DNA from: Nitrospirales bacterium
GTDB lineage: Bacteria; Nitrospirota; Nitrospiria; Nitrospirales; UBA8639
Reading direction: 5' to 3'
Assembly (NCBI GenBank): GCA_029261355.1
Contig: JAJDBM010000058.1
Span: forward strand, 248,001-312,000
DNA: 64,000 nucleotides
Both the position numbers and the translations under genes were made by a program. A model generated the notes under the pieces. That model saw only the letters and a list, made by a program, of their open reading frames with translations. It had not been told where the DNA came from and searched no databases. The number at the start of each line of letters is the position of its first letter. The stretch's first letter is position 1. Below are positions 36,470 through 44,661 of the stretch, piece after piece.

Positions 36470-36838
36470 ATGTCAGTAATGGAAATTGAGAAGGACCTCG
36501 TGACCTTAATTAAACAAGGGAAGAACCAGGAGGTCATTGGTAAGTTGTATAGTCCCAATATTGTCAGTGTTGAGGCGATGGCGATGCCGAACATGGAGCA
36601 AACCTTAAAAGGCATTGAAGCGATTAAAGGCAAGAATACCTGGTGGGGCGAAAATCATGAAGTCCATGGAGGCGAGGTCAAGGGGCCGTATCCAAATGGC
36701 ACCCAGTTCATTGTCCAGTTTACATATGATGTGACGCCCAAGCATACCGGCTCACGCATGACCATGAACGAGATGGGGCTCTTCACCGTCGAAAATGGAA
36801 AGATTACGAAAGAAGAGTTTTTTTACTCGATGGGCTAA
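36470..36838 (+). CDS. SnoaL/NTF2-like protein
   Basis: A 122-residue protein with the cone-shaped NTF2-like pattern: an N-terminal helix (VMEIEKDLVTLIKQGKNQEVI), YSPNIVSVEAM, GIEAIKGKNTWWGENHEVHG and beta strands ending GLFTVENGKITKEEFFY. The fold is used by polyketide cyclases and small isomerases; substrate unknown. CGGAGAA lies a few bases before ATG 36470. It follows the sigma factor by 207 bases and may belong to its regulon. Confidence 0.8.
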   Translation: MSVMEIEKDLVTLIKQGKNQEVIGKLYSPNIVSVEAMAMPNMEQTLKGIEAIKGKNTWWGENHEVHGGEVKGPYPNGTQFIVQFTYDVTPKHTGSRMTMNEMGLFTVENGKITKEEFFYSMG

Positions 36839-37186
36839 GAAGCTTAGAAAAGTTGTTGGCCCTTTTGCCAATGACTATAGCGAATCAAAATACGTTTCAC
36901 TTGAACGATGCAGACTTTCTACGCGGTATCAAACGCTTCATCGGAGGGAAGGTTATACCTGCTTGGCACAACGACGTAGGATTAACACGTGTCATGTCGC
37001 AGGGAGTCTCGGTATTCTGCGTAGGCATGAAGCCGATTCGGTATCACTAATCGGCTATAACAGGGACCGTTGCATTTCTGTTCTATTCATTATGCCGTGA
37101 ATGATAACCTTTGAATTCGAGAGTTGAGTGTTGAATTGTAATAGCCATGTCATCAACCAAAACAAGTAACCTGTAAAGAGGAGGGA
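36839..37186. other. gap, no supported gene
   Basis: A 60-codon frame (ATG 36871 to TAA 37048) reads MTIANQNTFHLNDADFLRG and onward, without ribosome site or known family. It could be a gene fragment. Nothing else seen. Confidence 0.35.
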
Positions 37187-37720
37187 ATGGCCATGAGCCG
37201 ATTTAAACTAATCCTTATTGTTGTCAGTAATCTTTTGATCGTGAGTTCGTTTCAAGCAGCCGCCCAAGAACACAAGCCCTATGTGGGGTCACCAGAATTC
37301 GAGCAAATGAAGCAGCTCATTGGATCGTGGGACGGCATGATCGATATGGGTGAAGGGCCAAAGAAGGTTACCACTACGTACAAGCTCACATCTGGTGGCA
37401 GTACAATCGTAGAGACGGCTTTTGCCGGGGCTCCGAATGAGATGATGACCGTGTTTCATGATGATTCACAAAAGCATATAACGATGACTCACTATTGTAT
37501 GCTTGGCAACCAACCAAAAATGACGCTGGAAAAAGCAGAAGGGAATTCTTTGTTTTTTGATTTATCGAAGGATTCTGACATTGATGTCTCGCATGATCAC
37601 CATATGCATGGGGCCAAGATAACATTCGACAGCAAAGATCAGATGACCCAACAATGGTCAAAATTTGAAACCGGTAAAGAGCAACAAATGGTAAAGGTTA
37701 TTTATAATCGTATCAGGTGA
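37187..37720 (+). CDS. secreted hypothetical protein (lipocalin-like length and pattern)
   Basis: A 177-residue protein with a signal peptide (LILIVVSNLLIVSSFQAAAQ). The mature part starts FEQMKQLIGSWDGMIDMGEGP and continues with GSTIVETAFAGAPNEMMTVFHDD and MTHYCMLGNQPKM. This wording suggests a DUF1579-like or beta-barrel family, but I cannot name it firmly. ATG 37187 and ATG 37193 are both possible after the GAGGAGG site near 37177-37183. Function unknown. Confidence 0.7.
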   Translation: MAMSRFKLILIVVSNLLIVSSFQAAAQEHKPYVGSPEFEQMKQLIGSWDGMIDMGEGPKKVTTTYKLTSGGSTIVETAFAGAPNEMMTVFHDDSQKHITMTHYCMLGNQPKMTLEKAEGNSLFFDLSKDSDIDVSHDHHMHGAKITFDSKDQMTQQWSKFETGKEQQMVKVIYNRIR

Positions 37721-38122
37721 CAATCCATTCGAAACGGATGTGTTTTTCTTCGATACTTATATGTCATCACGAGCGGCCTGTGAGTATTATGCTTGCCGTT
37801 CGTGATTCATTTTGTTTGGTGTTCGACGACTGAATTGTAGGTCGGGGCAGGTCGGAATTTATGGTTAAGGTGTCTCGCATGTAAAGTGCTTTGAAACGGC
37901 AGCAGTCAAGGTAAGTTCATCCAGCCCGATTGACAAGGGAATGCTTTATTTCAGGGAAATGAATCTGAATGCTGCATTAGATGACCTGGGTTTAGCTACT
38001 CGCCACATTTAATCAAGGAATTGATGCTGTCTGTACTTCCTTGAGAACAGAATACCTGGCAAGAGATGTGTCTTGAGGAATTGAGAGATACCGTTAACGG
38101 ACCTCGAGTGCTCTAAGCCAAG
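37721..38122. other. gap with one imperfect inverted repeat
   Basis: CACGAGCGGC (37768-37777) and GCCGTTCGTG (37795-37804) pair at nine of ten positions around a 17-base loop; no T run follows. No gene or pseudogene recognised in the rest. Confidence 0.4.
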
Positions 38123-38800
38123 ATGAAATTCAATTTCTCAGCCTTACTTGCTGAAAAAAGGAGATTGTCAGTGAATACAAAGGTCCTGAAAGATGCGGAA
38201 CGGAAATTTTTAAAACGATATCCAGGTGGATTTACTCACCCTGACATGATTGCCATTGGGAAAAAGCATAAGATGGAGCAGCTGGAAGCGATGGCCCAGG
38301 ACAGTTTTGCCAAGCAAAAGTTTAATGACCCTAACGACATCATTGCTGAATTGGTCAAACTGGTTAGTCGATCAAGCATGATTTCCATGTTTGAAAAGCC
38401 GAAGTTTCGAGATATGACGAAAGCCCTGAATAAGAAGGACAAGGAGAGATTTGCTGAAGGGCTGTATGAACTCTTGCATGGCAAAGAAAATGTCGGCTTT
38501 GACCAGGTTGTCTCTGAACTCCAGAAGAGAAAACTGGCTAAGTGGACCTTAGCAACAGCCGTTCAAGCCTACTATTGCCCACAGAAAGACCTTCTCATTA
38601 AGCCTACTACGACGAAACTTATTATTGGAAAATTGGAATTGAATCTTGAATACGACTCAACCCCGAGCTGGACATTCTATCGTCAGTACAGAAAAACTAT
38701 TAATGACATAAAGTCCAAGGTGAATAATAATCTTTCACCGAATAACCCCGCCTTCTGTGGCTTTCTCATGATGGCCCTAGAAGAAAAGCTATCATGCTAA
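38123..38800 (+). CDS. hypothetical protein
   Basis: A 225-residue soluble, lysine-rich protein. It reads RKFLKRYPGGFTHPDMIAIGKKHKMEQ near the start, helical throughout, ending with FCGFLMMALEEKLSC. No family recognised and no membrane segment. The shape (hydrophobic ends on many helices) is that of an intact protein rather than random frame. No neighbour gives a functional clue. Confidence 0.6.
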   Translation: MKFNFSALLAEKRRLSVNTKVLKDAERKFLKRYPGGFTHPDMIAIGKKHKMEQLEAMAQDSFAKQKFNDPNDIIAELVKLVSRSSMISMFEKPKFRDMTKALNKKDKERFAEGLYELLHGKENVGFDQVVSELQKRKLAKWTLATAVQAYYCPQKDLLIKPTTTKLIIGKLELNLEYDSTPSWTFYRQYRKTINDIKSKVNNNLSPNNPAFCGFLMMALEEKLSC

Positions 38801-39015
38801 AATAACGGGGAACGTTGTTGAGATCAACCTCGTGGCCACGGCCTTTCTCTCTCTAAAATGTAATTAGATGCGGTACCGAGTTGTTTCGACCTGCTGGACA
38901 CGAAATTCTTGAATGATGGTGTTATTCGTTCAATCATTTAAGCTCAGGAATGTTTAACTCGAAAACAAACTATTCTTCATTCAAGTCAAAAAATGAGTAC
39001 GAAGTGATTGGCTCA

Positions 39016-39174
39016 ATGGATGTTTCTGAAAAGTGTAAAGCCTATGCAGATCAAGTCAGGCCAGCTTTTGAGTATCTTCGGGCTTTGATTGTTGAAATGG
39101 CTCAGGGAAATGGCATTGATGATTTGGAAGAAACCTTGAAATGGAACAATCCCAGGTATCTCACAAAAAATTGA
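39016..39174 (+). pseudogene. DUF1801 protein, N-terminal half only
   Basis: The reading frame (ATG 39016, or 38950 further up) gives a clear DUF1801 start: FEYLRALIVEMAQ and LEETLKWNNPRYLTKN. DUF1801 proteins of this subtype continue for another 70 or so residues after PRYLT; here a stop follows at once and no continuation is visible in the following 200 bases. I infer truncation by deletion. Confidence 0.65.
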
Positions 39175-39371
39175 ATGATCATTCTAAAATACTTCATATG
39201 TGAGGATTGCGGTGAACGTGCCAGTTTTGTTTTTTGTATCCTCTTGCGAATGTAGATAATAAGGCGCAATATTTTTCGTAATTATATATGATCACACCAA
39301 TGGGACATCTTAATTCTAATTTAGTCGTTAGTTAAAACGTTGCTCTTCGTTGGGAGGTGTGAGGGAACTTC

Positions 39372-40052
39372 GTGAAAAAACTGAGTGATCTCAAAAGTTG
39401 CCCTCTGTTAGAAGGTATCCCGTCGGAAGACCTTCGTCGTGATTGTCCAACTGCCAAGGTGTTGACGTATCAGTCTAAGGAAACGATTTTTGGACAGGGA
39501 GAGAATGTTCGAGCAGTCTTTTGTCTACTCGCTGGTCAGATCACCCTCTCTCGGGTTAGCCGTGAAGGCGAGTCATTCACCACTGCTCTGTTTGGACCTG
39601 GAGAGTTTTTCGGGCCGACGTTGAGCGGTAACCTGGAGGCCGATGATACTGCAAGGGCCAAGGAGACTGCCACGGTGTGGCAAGTGCCGATCGAGGAGTT
39701 TCGGTGCCTGCTGCTTAGCCATCCTGTCGTGTCCTGGGAGTTTATCGCCATTCAAGCACGACGCCAACGTCAAATAGAGCGGAGACTCGAGGGCTTGGCA
39801 TTCAAACGAACTGAGGTTCGGTTAGCCGAGACTTTCATTGAACTATCTGGAGACTTTGCAACCCGTTGCGAACACGGATTCGGACAACACCTTCACCTCA
39901 CTCAACAAGAGTTGGCTGACCTCGTGGGAGCGAGCCGGCCAGTCGTGAGCACAATCCTCAATAAGCTCCGGGACAAGGGCATTCTTGGGTATAGCCGAGA
40001 ATATGTCTGCGTGCGAGGTATCGACGAGATCAAGCAGTTAATTAATCCCTGA
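39372..40052 (+). CDS. Crp/Fnr family transcription regulator
   Basis: A 226-residue regulator from GTG 39372. A cyclic-nucleotide-type beta barrel (FGQGENVRAVFCLLAGQITLSRV, FGPGEFFGPTLSG) leads to a winged helix-turn-helix with LTQQELADLVGASRPVVSTILNKLRDKG. Cysteines at residues 10 and 25 (KSCPLL, RDCPT) do not match the FNR cluster spacing. Effector unknown. The 95-residue monooxygenase-like gene starts 122 bases downstream, so it might be a target. Confidence 0.88.
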   Translation: MKKLSDLKSCPLLEGIPSEDLRRDCPTAKVLTYQSKETIFGQGENVRAVFCLLAGQITLSRVSREGESFTTALFGPGEFFGPTLSGNLEADDTARAKETATVWQVPIEEFRCLLLSHPVVSWEFIAIQARRQRQIERRLEGLAFKRTEVRLAETFIELSGDFATRCEHGFGQHLHLTQQELADLVGASRPVVSTILNKLRDKGILGYSREYVCVRGIDEIKQLINP

Positions 40053-40174
40053 TTGCTCACCTGACTGTTATCTAGAGAACAGACGCGTTCTTCTGCATTC
40101 GCTAGGATGTCGTCAATCGCTCGATCCTGAGCGTTTAACTGCGGCATTGTCGCGAAAACAGAAGGGAGCCTATC

Positions 40175-40462
40175 ATGAGCAAAGCGTATCTCGAAATTAC
40201 ACTTCAGGTTTCGGAGCAGAATCGTAGTCAAGCTGGTGAGGTCTATGCCAAGTTCAAGCAGCCGTTTCTTGATACGGTTAGCGGTTCGAAATCAAAAGAA
40301 TTACTCGTGCGCGAAGCAGACGTGCAGGTTCTTCACGGATTTAATACGACTGCATGCGCTGAGAACTATTTGAAGTCTGCTTTGTTTCAGAACGATATCG
40401 TTCGTGCCTTGACGCCCTACCTTATTGCGGAGCCAGAAATTAGAATCTACGAAGCGCAGTAG
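40175..40462 (+). CDS. ABM-like dimeric alpha-beta barrel protein, probable integron cassette gene
   Basis: A 95-residue protein: YLEITLQVSEQNRSQAGEVYAKFK, LLVREADVQVLHGFNT and YLIAEPEIRIYEAQ fit the ferredoxin-like fold of antibiotic-biosynthesis-monooxygenase and related small proteins. AAGGGAG lies just before ATG 40175. The stop codon is 20 bases before a consensus attC site, the exact structure of an integron gene cassette. Function unknown, as for most cassette genes. Confidence 0.75.
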   Translation: MSKAYLEITLQVSEQNRSQAGEVYAKFKQPFLDTVSGSKSKELLVREADVQVLHGFNTTACAENYLKSALFQNDIVRALTPYLIAEPEIRIYEAQ

Positions 40463-40481
40463 AGGCACGTTGTTCACATGC

Positions 40482-40538
40482 CGCCTAACAGCACACGGAG
40501 TTTGATAGTCGTATGAGGCTCACGTGCGCCGTTAGGTG
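40482..40538 (+). other. integron attC recombination site
   Basis: The left simple site GCCTAAC (40483-40489) matches RYYYAAC and the right simple site GTTAGGT (40531-40537) matches GTTRRRY. The inner arms AGCACACGGAG (40490-40500) and CTCACGTGCGCC (40519-40530) pair with two G-U type mismatches and one unpaired T, the extrahelical base expected in attC. An 18-base spacer is in the middle. Total length is about 55 bases. No integrase gene is in the window. Confidence 0.75.
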
Positions 40539-40806
40539 AATTATTTGACTATGGGAAATGGTTAGGGGTTACCCCATTAGGTACATTCCGTGTCGATTAT
40601 CTACCTGAATTCCCAATCGTTTCCATTAACAAGAGTTTGTAGGGTGCGGACGTTAAAACGAGGCGCTCAAGCTGCTCGAAGCGCCCTGAGAATAAGGTTC
40701 CATTTTCCAAAAAACTGGAACCAATGGTTCGAAGTTTTTCCAGTGGTCTCCATCATTTCCCGTAACTGTCTGATCATAAAGTTATTAATCTCCTTTTTTA
40801 TAGACT

Positions 40807-40820
40807 CACCAAATCATACT
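40807..40820. repeat. 14-bp direct repeat, copy 2
   Basis: CACCAAATCATACT, identical to 32333-32346 at the tRNA-Ala end. To its left there is no tRNA-like sequence; to its right is the second recombinase ghost. Confidence 0.65.
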
Positions 40821-40905
40821 ATCCATCTTTTTTTTGATCGCCTAAAAGTCTGCTACCCTGCGCTGTTTGGGCGATTCGAAACCTCATATTTCAGTCATAC
40901 GATAT
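40808..40905 (-). pseudogene. second serine recombinase C-terminal ghost
   Basis: On the minus strand the frame reads ISYD, stop, NMRFRIAQTAQGSRLLGD, QKKDG, stop, YDLV. It aligns with the tRNA-linked copy, PYDRNEGFRITSTALPFRVLGD, MRGGKYDLV, residue for residue. Two in-frame stops and many substitutions show longer decay than copy 1. Upstream parts of the gene are not recognisable. Same orientation as copy 1. Confidence 0.72.
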
Positions 40906-40910
40906 CACGC

Positions 40911-41396
40911 ACGTAATTTTTAAGACTTTCCAAGTGAATTATGCCTTGAAAAGTGTAGGTATTTCTTACTAAACAGAGTGATGAATTCCTAGCCCTGATT
41001 CTACCCTCCGCCATCTCTCGACTACGCCAAGATTGCATCATCCAGTTATTAGGATGATGCCAGCAAGTTGTGTAAAGAGCCTTGTCGCTAATCCTATCCA
41101 GACTTAGAAACTCTGTCTTTCCATAAACATGAGAAATGAGGGCGCGGTAATTAATCACAAGCTCTATTTCATTTTTTTTCCTTCCCGTTCGATTCGAAAC
41201 AGTAAATATTTAAGTTAGGTAATGAATTAGTTAATTAAAACAATGGATTACGAGTGTAAGCAGTTTAATTACCTATTATTGTAATATATGACACTTTAAG
41301 CATGCTAATATGCTATAAGTGTTATGGATCACGGAGACATCACGAATCAATGGGTCTCAAATTTTACTTTTCTCATACTCACAAAGGAGCATTCAC
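40911..41396. other. gap with hairpin and large palindrome
   Basis: GCATCATCC (41035-41043) and GGATGATGC (41052-41060) form a perfect nine-base stem with an eight-base loop. No gene recognised. The palindrome at 41291-41322 is listed separately. The region from 41160 is very AT-rich, fitting a promoter area for the gene at 41397. Confidence 0.45.
41291..41322. promoter_or_regulatory. 32-bp palindrome upstream of DUF4142 lipoprotein gene
   Basis: ACACTT-AGCAT on the left is mirrored by ATGCT-AAGTGT on the right, with a two-base swap between arm parts. It ends 75 bases before the start codon and could be an operator or a spaced activator site. Regulator unknown. Confidence 0.5.
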
Positions 41397-41981
41397 ATGA
41401 TGAACACATTTAAGTCTTTTCTCTATCTGGGATTAGCCGGGAGCATTTTCTTCGGTGGGATGGTTGCGACCGGCTGTGCTACCTCGAACGATCACGCTAT
41501 GAATGGTAACGCTATGGCAAACGACACCCCGGCATTTAATGATTTAGAAATAGCGCATATTGCCTATACCGCGGGCGCCATCGATATTCGCTATGCCCAT
41601 TTGGCTCTTGCTCTGGCCGAAGACCCTGAGGTGTTGAAGTTTGCTGAGTTGATGGTTCGTGACCATACTGCCGTGAATAAGAAGGCCCTGGCGCTCGTCA
41701 AAAAATTACAAATTACCCCACAGGATAATGGCATGAGCCAGCAGTTGCTCAAAGGAGCCGTAACCATTCGCAACGAACTCTCTCGGCTGCATGGGCCTGC
41801 TTTTGCGAAGCGGTATGCGGCGAATGAACTGGGTTACCACAAAGCAGTGAATCAGGCTGTGGAAAAGACCTTAATTCCAACAGCCCAAAATGCGGAATTA
41901 AAGGCTCTGCTGACCGGTGCCCTCCAGACATTTAAAGTACATCAAGAGCATGCCGTCGTGATGAACGAGAAATTGCAATAA
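41397..41981 (+). CDS. DUF4142 lipoprotein
   Basis: A 194-residue lipoprotein. ATG 41397 is chosen for AAAGGAG at 41383-41389; the frame opens earlier. The signal sequence ends at the lipobox ATGC (GGMVATGCATS). The mature DUF4142 domain, a ferritin-like four-helix bundle by family, runs from LEIAHIAYTAGAIDIRYA, through FAELMVRDHTAVNKKALAL, to KVHQEHAVVMNEKL. Members are periplasmic and often linked to stress. It precedes a cupredoxin gene by 25 bases on the same strand, so an operon is likely. Confidence 0.88.
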   Translation: MMNTFKSFLYLGLAGSIFFGGMVATGCATSNDHAMNGNAMANDTPAFNDLEIAHIAYTAGAIDIRYAHLALALAEDPEVLKFAELMVRDHTAVNKKALALVKKLQITPQDNGMSQQLLKGAVTIRNELSRLHGPAFAKRYAANELGYHKAVNQAVEKTLIPTAQNAELKALLTGALQTFKVHQEHAVVMNEKLQ

Positions 41982-42006
41982 TCATAGAGAAGGGGGTGAC
42001 ATAATC

Positions 42007-42354
42007 ATGACCTCCCACAAAATCAATATGCTATTGATCGTGGGTTTGCTCGTGGTTGGTGCCTTTGACAGGGAGGGCTTGGCTCAAACGACCTCCCTGC
42101 CACAGCGCCACGTCGTGCAGATTGATGGCTTTGTGTTTCAGCCACCACAAATTAGGGTTGTCCCAGGCGATACGGTAGTGTGGGTCAACCGAGACTTTGT
42201 TCCACATTTCATCAGTGTAGGTGAAGGGAAATGGCAGTCAGACGTGTTGGAAGAAAACCAATCTTGGGAACTCGTCGTCAACGAGACAGGGAGTTTTAGC
42301 TATGTGTGTGTGTTTCATCCAAAGATGATCGGAATTGTGACGATCCATGATTGA
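42007..42354 (+). CDS. secreted plastocyanin-like cupredoxin
   Basis: A 115-residue protein with signal peptide (LLIVGLLVVGAFDREGLAQ) and a compact type 1 copper domain: the first His in FVPHFIS, then SYVCVFHPKMIG near the C-terminus giving Cys, His and Met. PGDTVVWVNRD is typical of plastocyanin/pseudoazurin-like folds. It probably carries electrons or copper in the periplasm. AAGGGGG before ATG 42007 is a good ribosome site. It is linked to the DUF4142 gene upstream. Confidence 0.88.
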   Translation: MTSHKINMLLIVGLLVVGAFDREGLAQTTSLPQRHVVQIDGFVFQPPQIRVVPGDTVVWVNRDFVPHFISVGEGKWQSDVLEENQSWELVVNETGSFSYVCVFHPKMIGIVTIHD

Positions 42355-42380
42355 GGCAATCCTATTAAAGGAACGAAATC

Positions 42381-42494
42381 ATGACGATGTATGTTTCTAG
42401 TCTCGAGAAGATTCTTCGAGCATGTGTCGTTTGTTCACTGGTGCTCCCCCTGGGCCCAGTGTTGAGTCTTCATATATGTTCCAACCATCATTAG
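42381..42494 (+). CDS. 37-residue hydrophobic leader-like peptide or gene stump
   Basis: ATG 42381 follows AAAGGA at 42367-42372 and encodes a basic start and a hydrophobic segment, RACVVCSLVLPLGPVLS, then stops at 42492. It reads like a signal peptide whose mature protein is missing. It is in line with the cupredoxin operon 26 bases after it. Either a true small membrane peptide or a stump left by deletion. Confidence 0.35.
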   Translation: MTMYVSSLEKILRACVVCSLVLPLGPVLSLHICSNHH

Positions 42495-42755
42495 CCACAA
42501 TTGACTGATGGTCCAAGCACATTGCCCGGCTTTGAGTTATTCCTTATTGAACATGGGCTACACCTTGTATTATTAAAGCTCTTCTTCTGTCCTCTGTAAA
42601 AGAAACGCGATATTAAGAAGTGATTTTAGTAGAGATTCTAGCGATCAGTAGTGCTCCAAAATTCTCAATCCTTTAATCTAGGTTTTTTGATTCTTGATCT
42701 GAGTGTAGCTTTGGCTTTTCCTGAAGACGGTTCCTCAAACTGCAAGGAGAACGTT
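42495..42755. other. gap, nothing assigned
   Basis: No gene, hairpin or promoter I can support. AAGGAGA at 42744-42750 is the ribosome site of the cupin gene. Confidence 0.4.
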
Positions 42756-43268
42756 ATGAATATTACACCACAACAATTTTTTATTTTGTATGGCATGAGA
42801 ACTTCTAAAATTCTCATAATGATCCTGGTTATAGGTATTATCCTGTCACTATTTTCGCAGCCAGCCTGGTCTGACGAGAATTCACGTAGTTTGATCACTG
42901 ATCTATCAGCGATCCAATGGGAACCATTGAACGGTGCTCCAGAAGGGGCAGAAATTTCGATGTTGTGGGGAAATCCAAAAACCGGTCCGTCAGAGGCAAT
43001 GGTAAAATTTCCTGCAGGTTATTTATTTCCACACCACCATCACTCTGTTCGAGAACGAATCATTTGGATGCAAGGAGACTTTATCTACATCGCTGATGAT
43101 GGGACGCGTCTAATGCTAGGGCCAATGGCATATCTTAATGTGGCACCTGGCATCAAACATTCCATTCGTTGTGGAAATGCTGAGCCCTGTATTCTCTACT
43201 TAACATTCAATGAACCGATGGACCTGCATCTTCACCCACAGCCTCAAGAAAAGACCCATCATCCGTAA
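42756..43268 (+). CDS. exported cupin-domain protein
   Basis: A 170-residue protein starting at ATG 42756 behind AAGGAGA. A membrane/signal segment (ILIMILVIGIILSLFSQPAWS) precedes a cupin: GYLFPHHHHSVRERIIWMQGDF gives a His cluster and Glu for a metal, and VAPGIKHSIRC supplies the last His. It resembles ChrR-type or DUF4437-type cupins, many of which react to oxidants, but the substrate is unknown. Confidence 0.82.
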   Translation: MNITPQQFFILYGMRTSKILIMILVIGIILSLFSQPAWSDENSRSLITDLSAIQWEPLNGAPEGAEISMLWGNPKTGPSEAMVKFPAGYLFPHHHHSVRERIIWMQGDFIYIADDGTRLMLGPMAYLNVAPGIKHSIRCGNAEPCILYLTFNEPMDLHLHPQPQEKTHHP

Positions 43269-43511
43269 ATATATAATGTTATGAGACATTAGAGGGATGG
43301 GCTAAGATTGACCGAAGTACCTTGGAGGAGCAGGTTCCATTCTTCTAATATCTTCTTTGTGGGTCAGGTTGTTTGTTTAATGACATAGTGTCCCATCCTC
43401 TTTATCGTCTCAGCGTGAGCGGTCTTTTCTTTGCAACGCGCCTGTATGTGCGTCGTCACACAAATCACAAACCCAATTTCCCAACTTTTATTGACGAAGA
43501 AAGTCCTCAGC

Positions 43512-43754
43512 ATGAATCACAATGCTCTGCCGTTAGTTGAGAAAGTGAAAAGTGAATTTTGAGACATTGAAAGTTTTAGCGAGCCCATTGTATTCTATGA
43601 AATATTGAAATTCGAAGGTCTGGTCAGCAGTGGAGGAGAAGCGACGACGATACTCGCTGCGAGGTAAATCTTACTCAATGGGCAAGTCGAAAAGGGAAAT
43701 CGCAAGAAGATTATGATCGGTGATACCATAGAATTCAATGAATGAAAAATTTGA
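43512..43754 (+). pseudogene. S4-domain RNA-binding protein (YbcJ-like), decayed
   Basis: In one frame from ATG 43512 the sequence reads to a TGA at 43560, then IESFSEPIVFYEILKFEGL, VSSGGEATTILAAR, a TAA, ILLNGQVEKGNRKKIMIGDT, IEFNE, then two TGA codons. This is the S4 fold of the small YbcJ/YaaA-type RNA-binding proteins (LKFEGLVSSGGEA and NGQVE..RRKKI..GD are the core). No indel is needed, only point stops, so decay is fairly recent. Between 43269 and 43511 I see nothing. Confidence 0.75.
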
Positions 43755-43810
43755 GTCCTCCTTCCAACACAAAGTGGCCATGAGCAATATGGCGTCACAG
43801 GAACATCGAC

Positions 43811-44326
43811 ATGACAAATAATGATTGCCTCCGCCGAATTCGCTACATCTTGGATTTGAGTGATTCCAGAATGATGAATATCTTTGCTCAGGCCAATATG
43901 AACGTGACACGAGCAGAGGTGAGTGCGTGGTTGAAAAAGGATGATGATACAGATTTCGTGAAATGTCGTGACATTATATTTGCGACGTTTCTCAATGGTT
44001 TGATTAACGATCTGCGTGGAAAAAAAGAGGGCGCACAGGCTGAACCGGAAGAACGGCTCAATAACAATATCATTTTCATGAAACTGAAAATCGCATTCAA
44101 TTTACAAGCCGAGGGAATAGTGTCGATATTGGCCCTGGCTGATTTACGTGTGAGCAAGTCTGAGCTGAGTGCTTTTTTTCGTAGACCTAACCACAAACAT
44201 TTTCGCAAATGCCAAGACCAAATTTTGCGGAATTTCTTGAAAGGCCTTCAACTGCAGTATCGTAAGGAACTTGATCCTGATGACTTCTTAGAAGAGGAAC
44301 CTCTCTTGAATTCAAGTGGGCCTTGA
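43811..44326 (+). CDS. DUF1456 protein (YehS-like)
   Basis: A 171-residue protein made of two DUF1456 repeats: NDCLRRIRYILDLSDSRMMNIF with ARAEVSAWLKKDDD-type ending, then NNIIFMKLKIAFNLQAEGIV with SKSELSAFFRRPNHKHFRKC. This tandem pattern is diagnostic of YehS-like proteins. Function unknown. It starts 57 bases after the dead S4 gene. Confidence 0.92.
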   Translation: MTNNDCLRRIRYILDLSDSRMMNIFAQANMNVTRAEVSAWLKKDDDTDFVKCRDIIFATFLNGLINDLRGKKEGAQAEPEERLNNNIIFMKLKIAFNLQAEGIVSILALADLRVSKSELSAFFRRPNHKHFRKCQDQILRNFLKGLQLQYRKELDPDDFLEEEPLLNSSGP

Positions 44327-44335
44327 AGTTGAGAC

Positions 44336-44476
44336 CTAAAAGAAATCCAGATCGACAAGAAAGACCTTGATGACGCGAACTGCGCTGTTTTCGGTAAGAT
44401 AATCATTCAACCGTTCAAAGAATAAGGTCGCTTGGTGGTGACCTTTGCCTTCAATCAATCCGCTCATCACAGACAT
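44336..44476 (-). pseudogene. IS1182-type transposase N-terminal fragment
   Basis: The minus strand encodes GLIEGKGHHQATLFFERLN followed by DYLTENSAVRVIKVFLVDLD and a stop. This is the start of IS1182-family transposases (typically ..GxDRxQxxLFPexLdDyixeDNpVRviDaFVdxLD). Only 46 residues remain. No inverted repeat or catalytic part is visible in the rest of the gap (44477-44661). Confidence 0.65.
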
Positions 44477-44661
44477 CTTTGTTGGAAAGGTGTCGTATCC
44501 CCTTCTGCCAGGTTTTCATACCCTGGACGCTAGTCGGCTCTTTTCTTTACTTTCAATAGTTGAGGTTCTCGACGTTAACCAATCAAATCTTGTACTCATC
44601 GGATTATAGTCTTGGCGTTCAAATGGGTATCTCGTTATGCTAACTTTCATTCGAGGTAACA

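Noticed and set aside
40895-41158. 87-codon minus-strand frame next to the second recombinase ghost
   Set aside because: It is in a different frame from the ghost, has no ribosome site and no protein-like motif.
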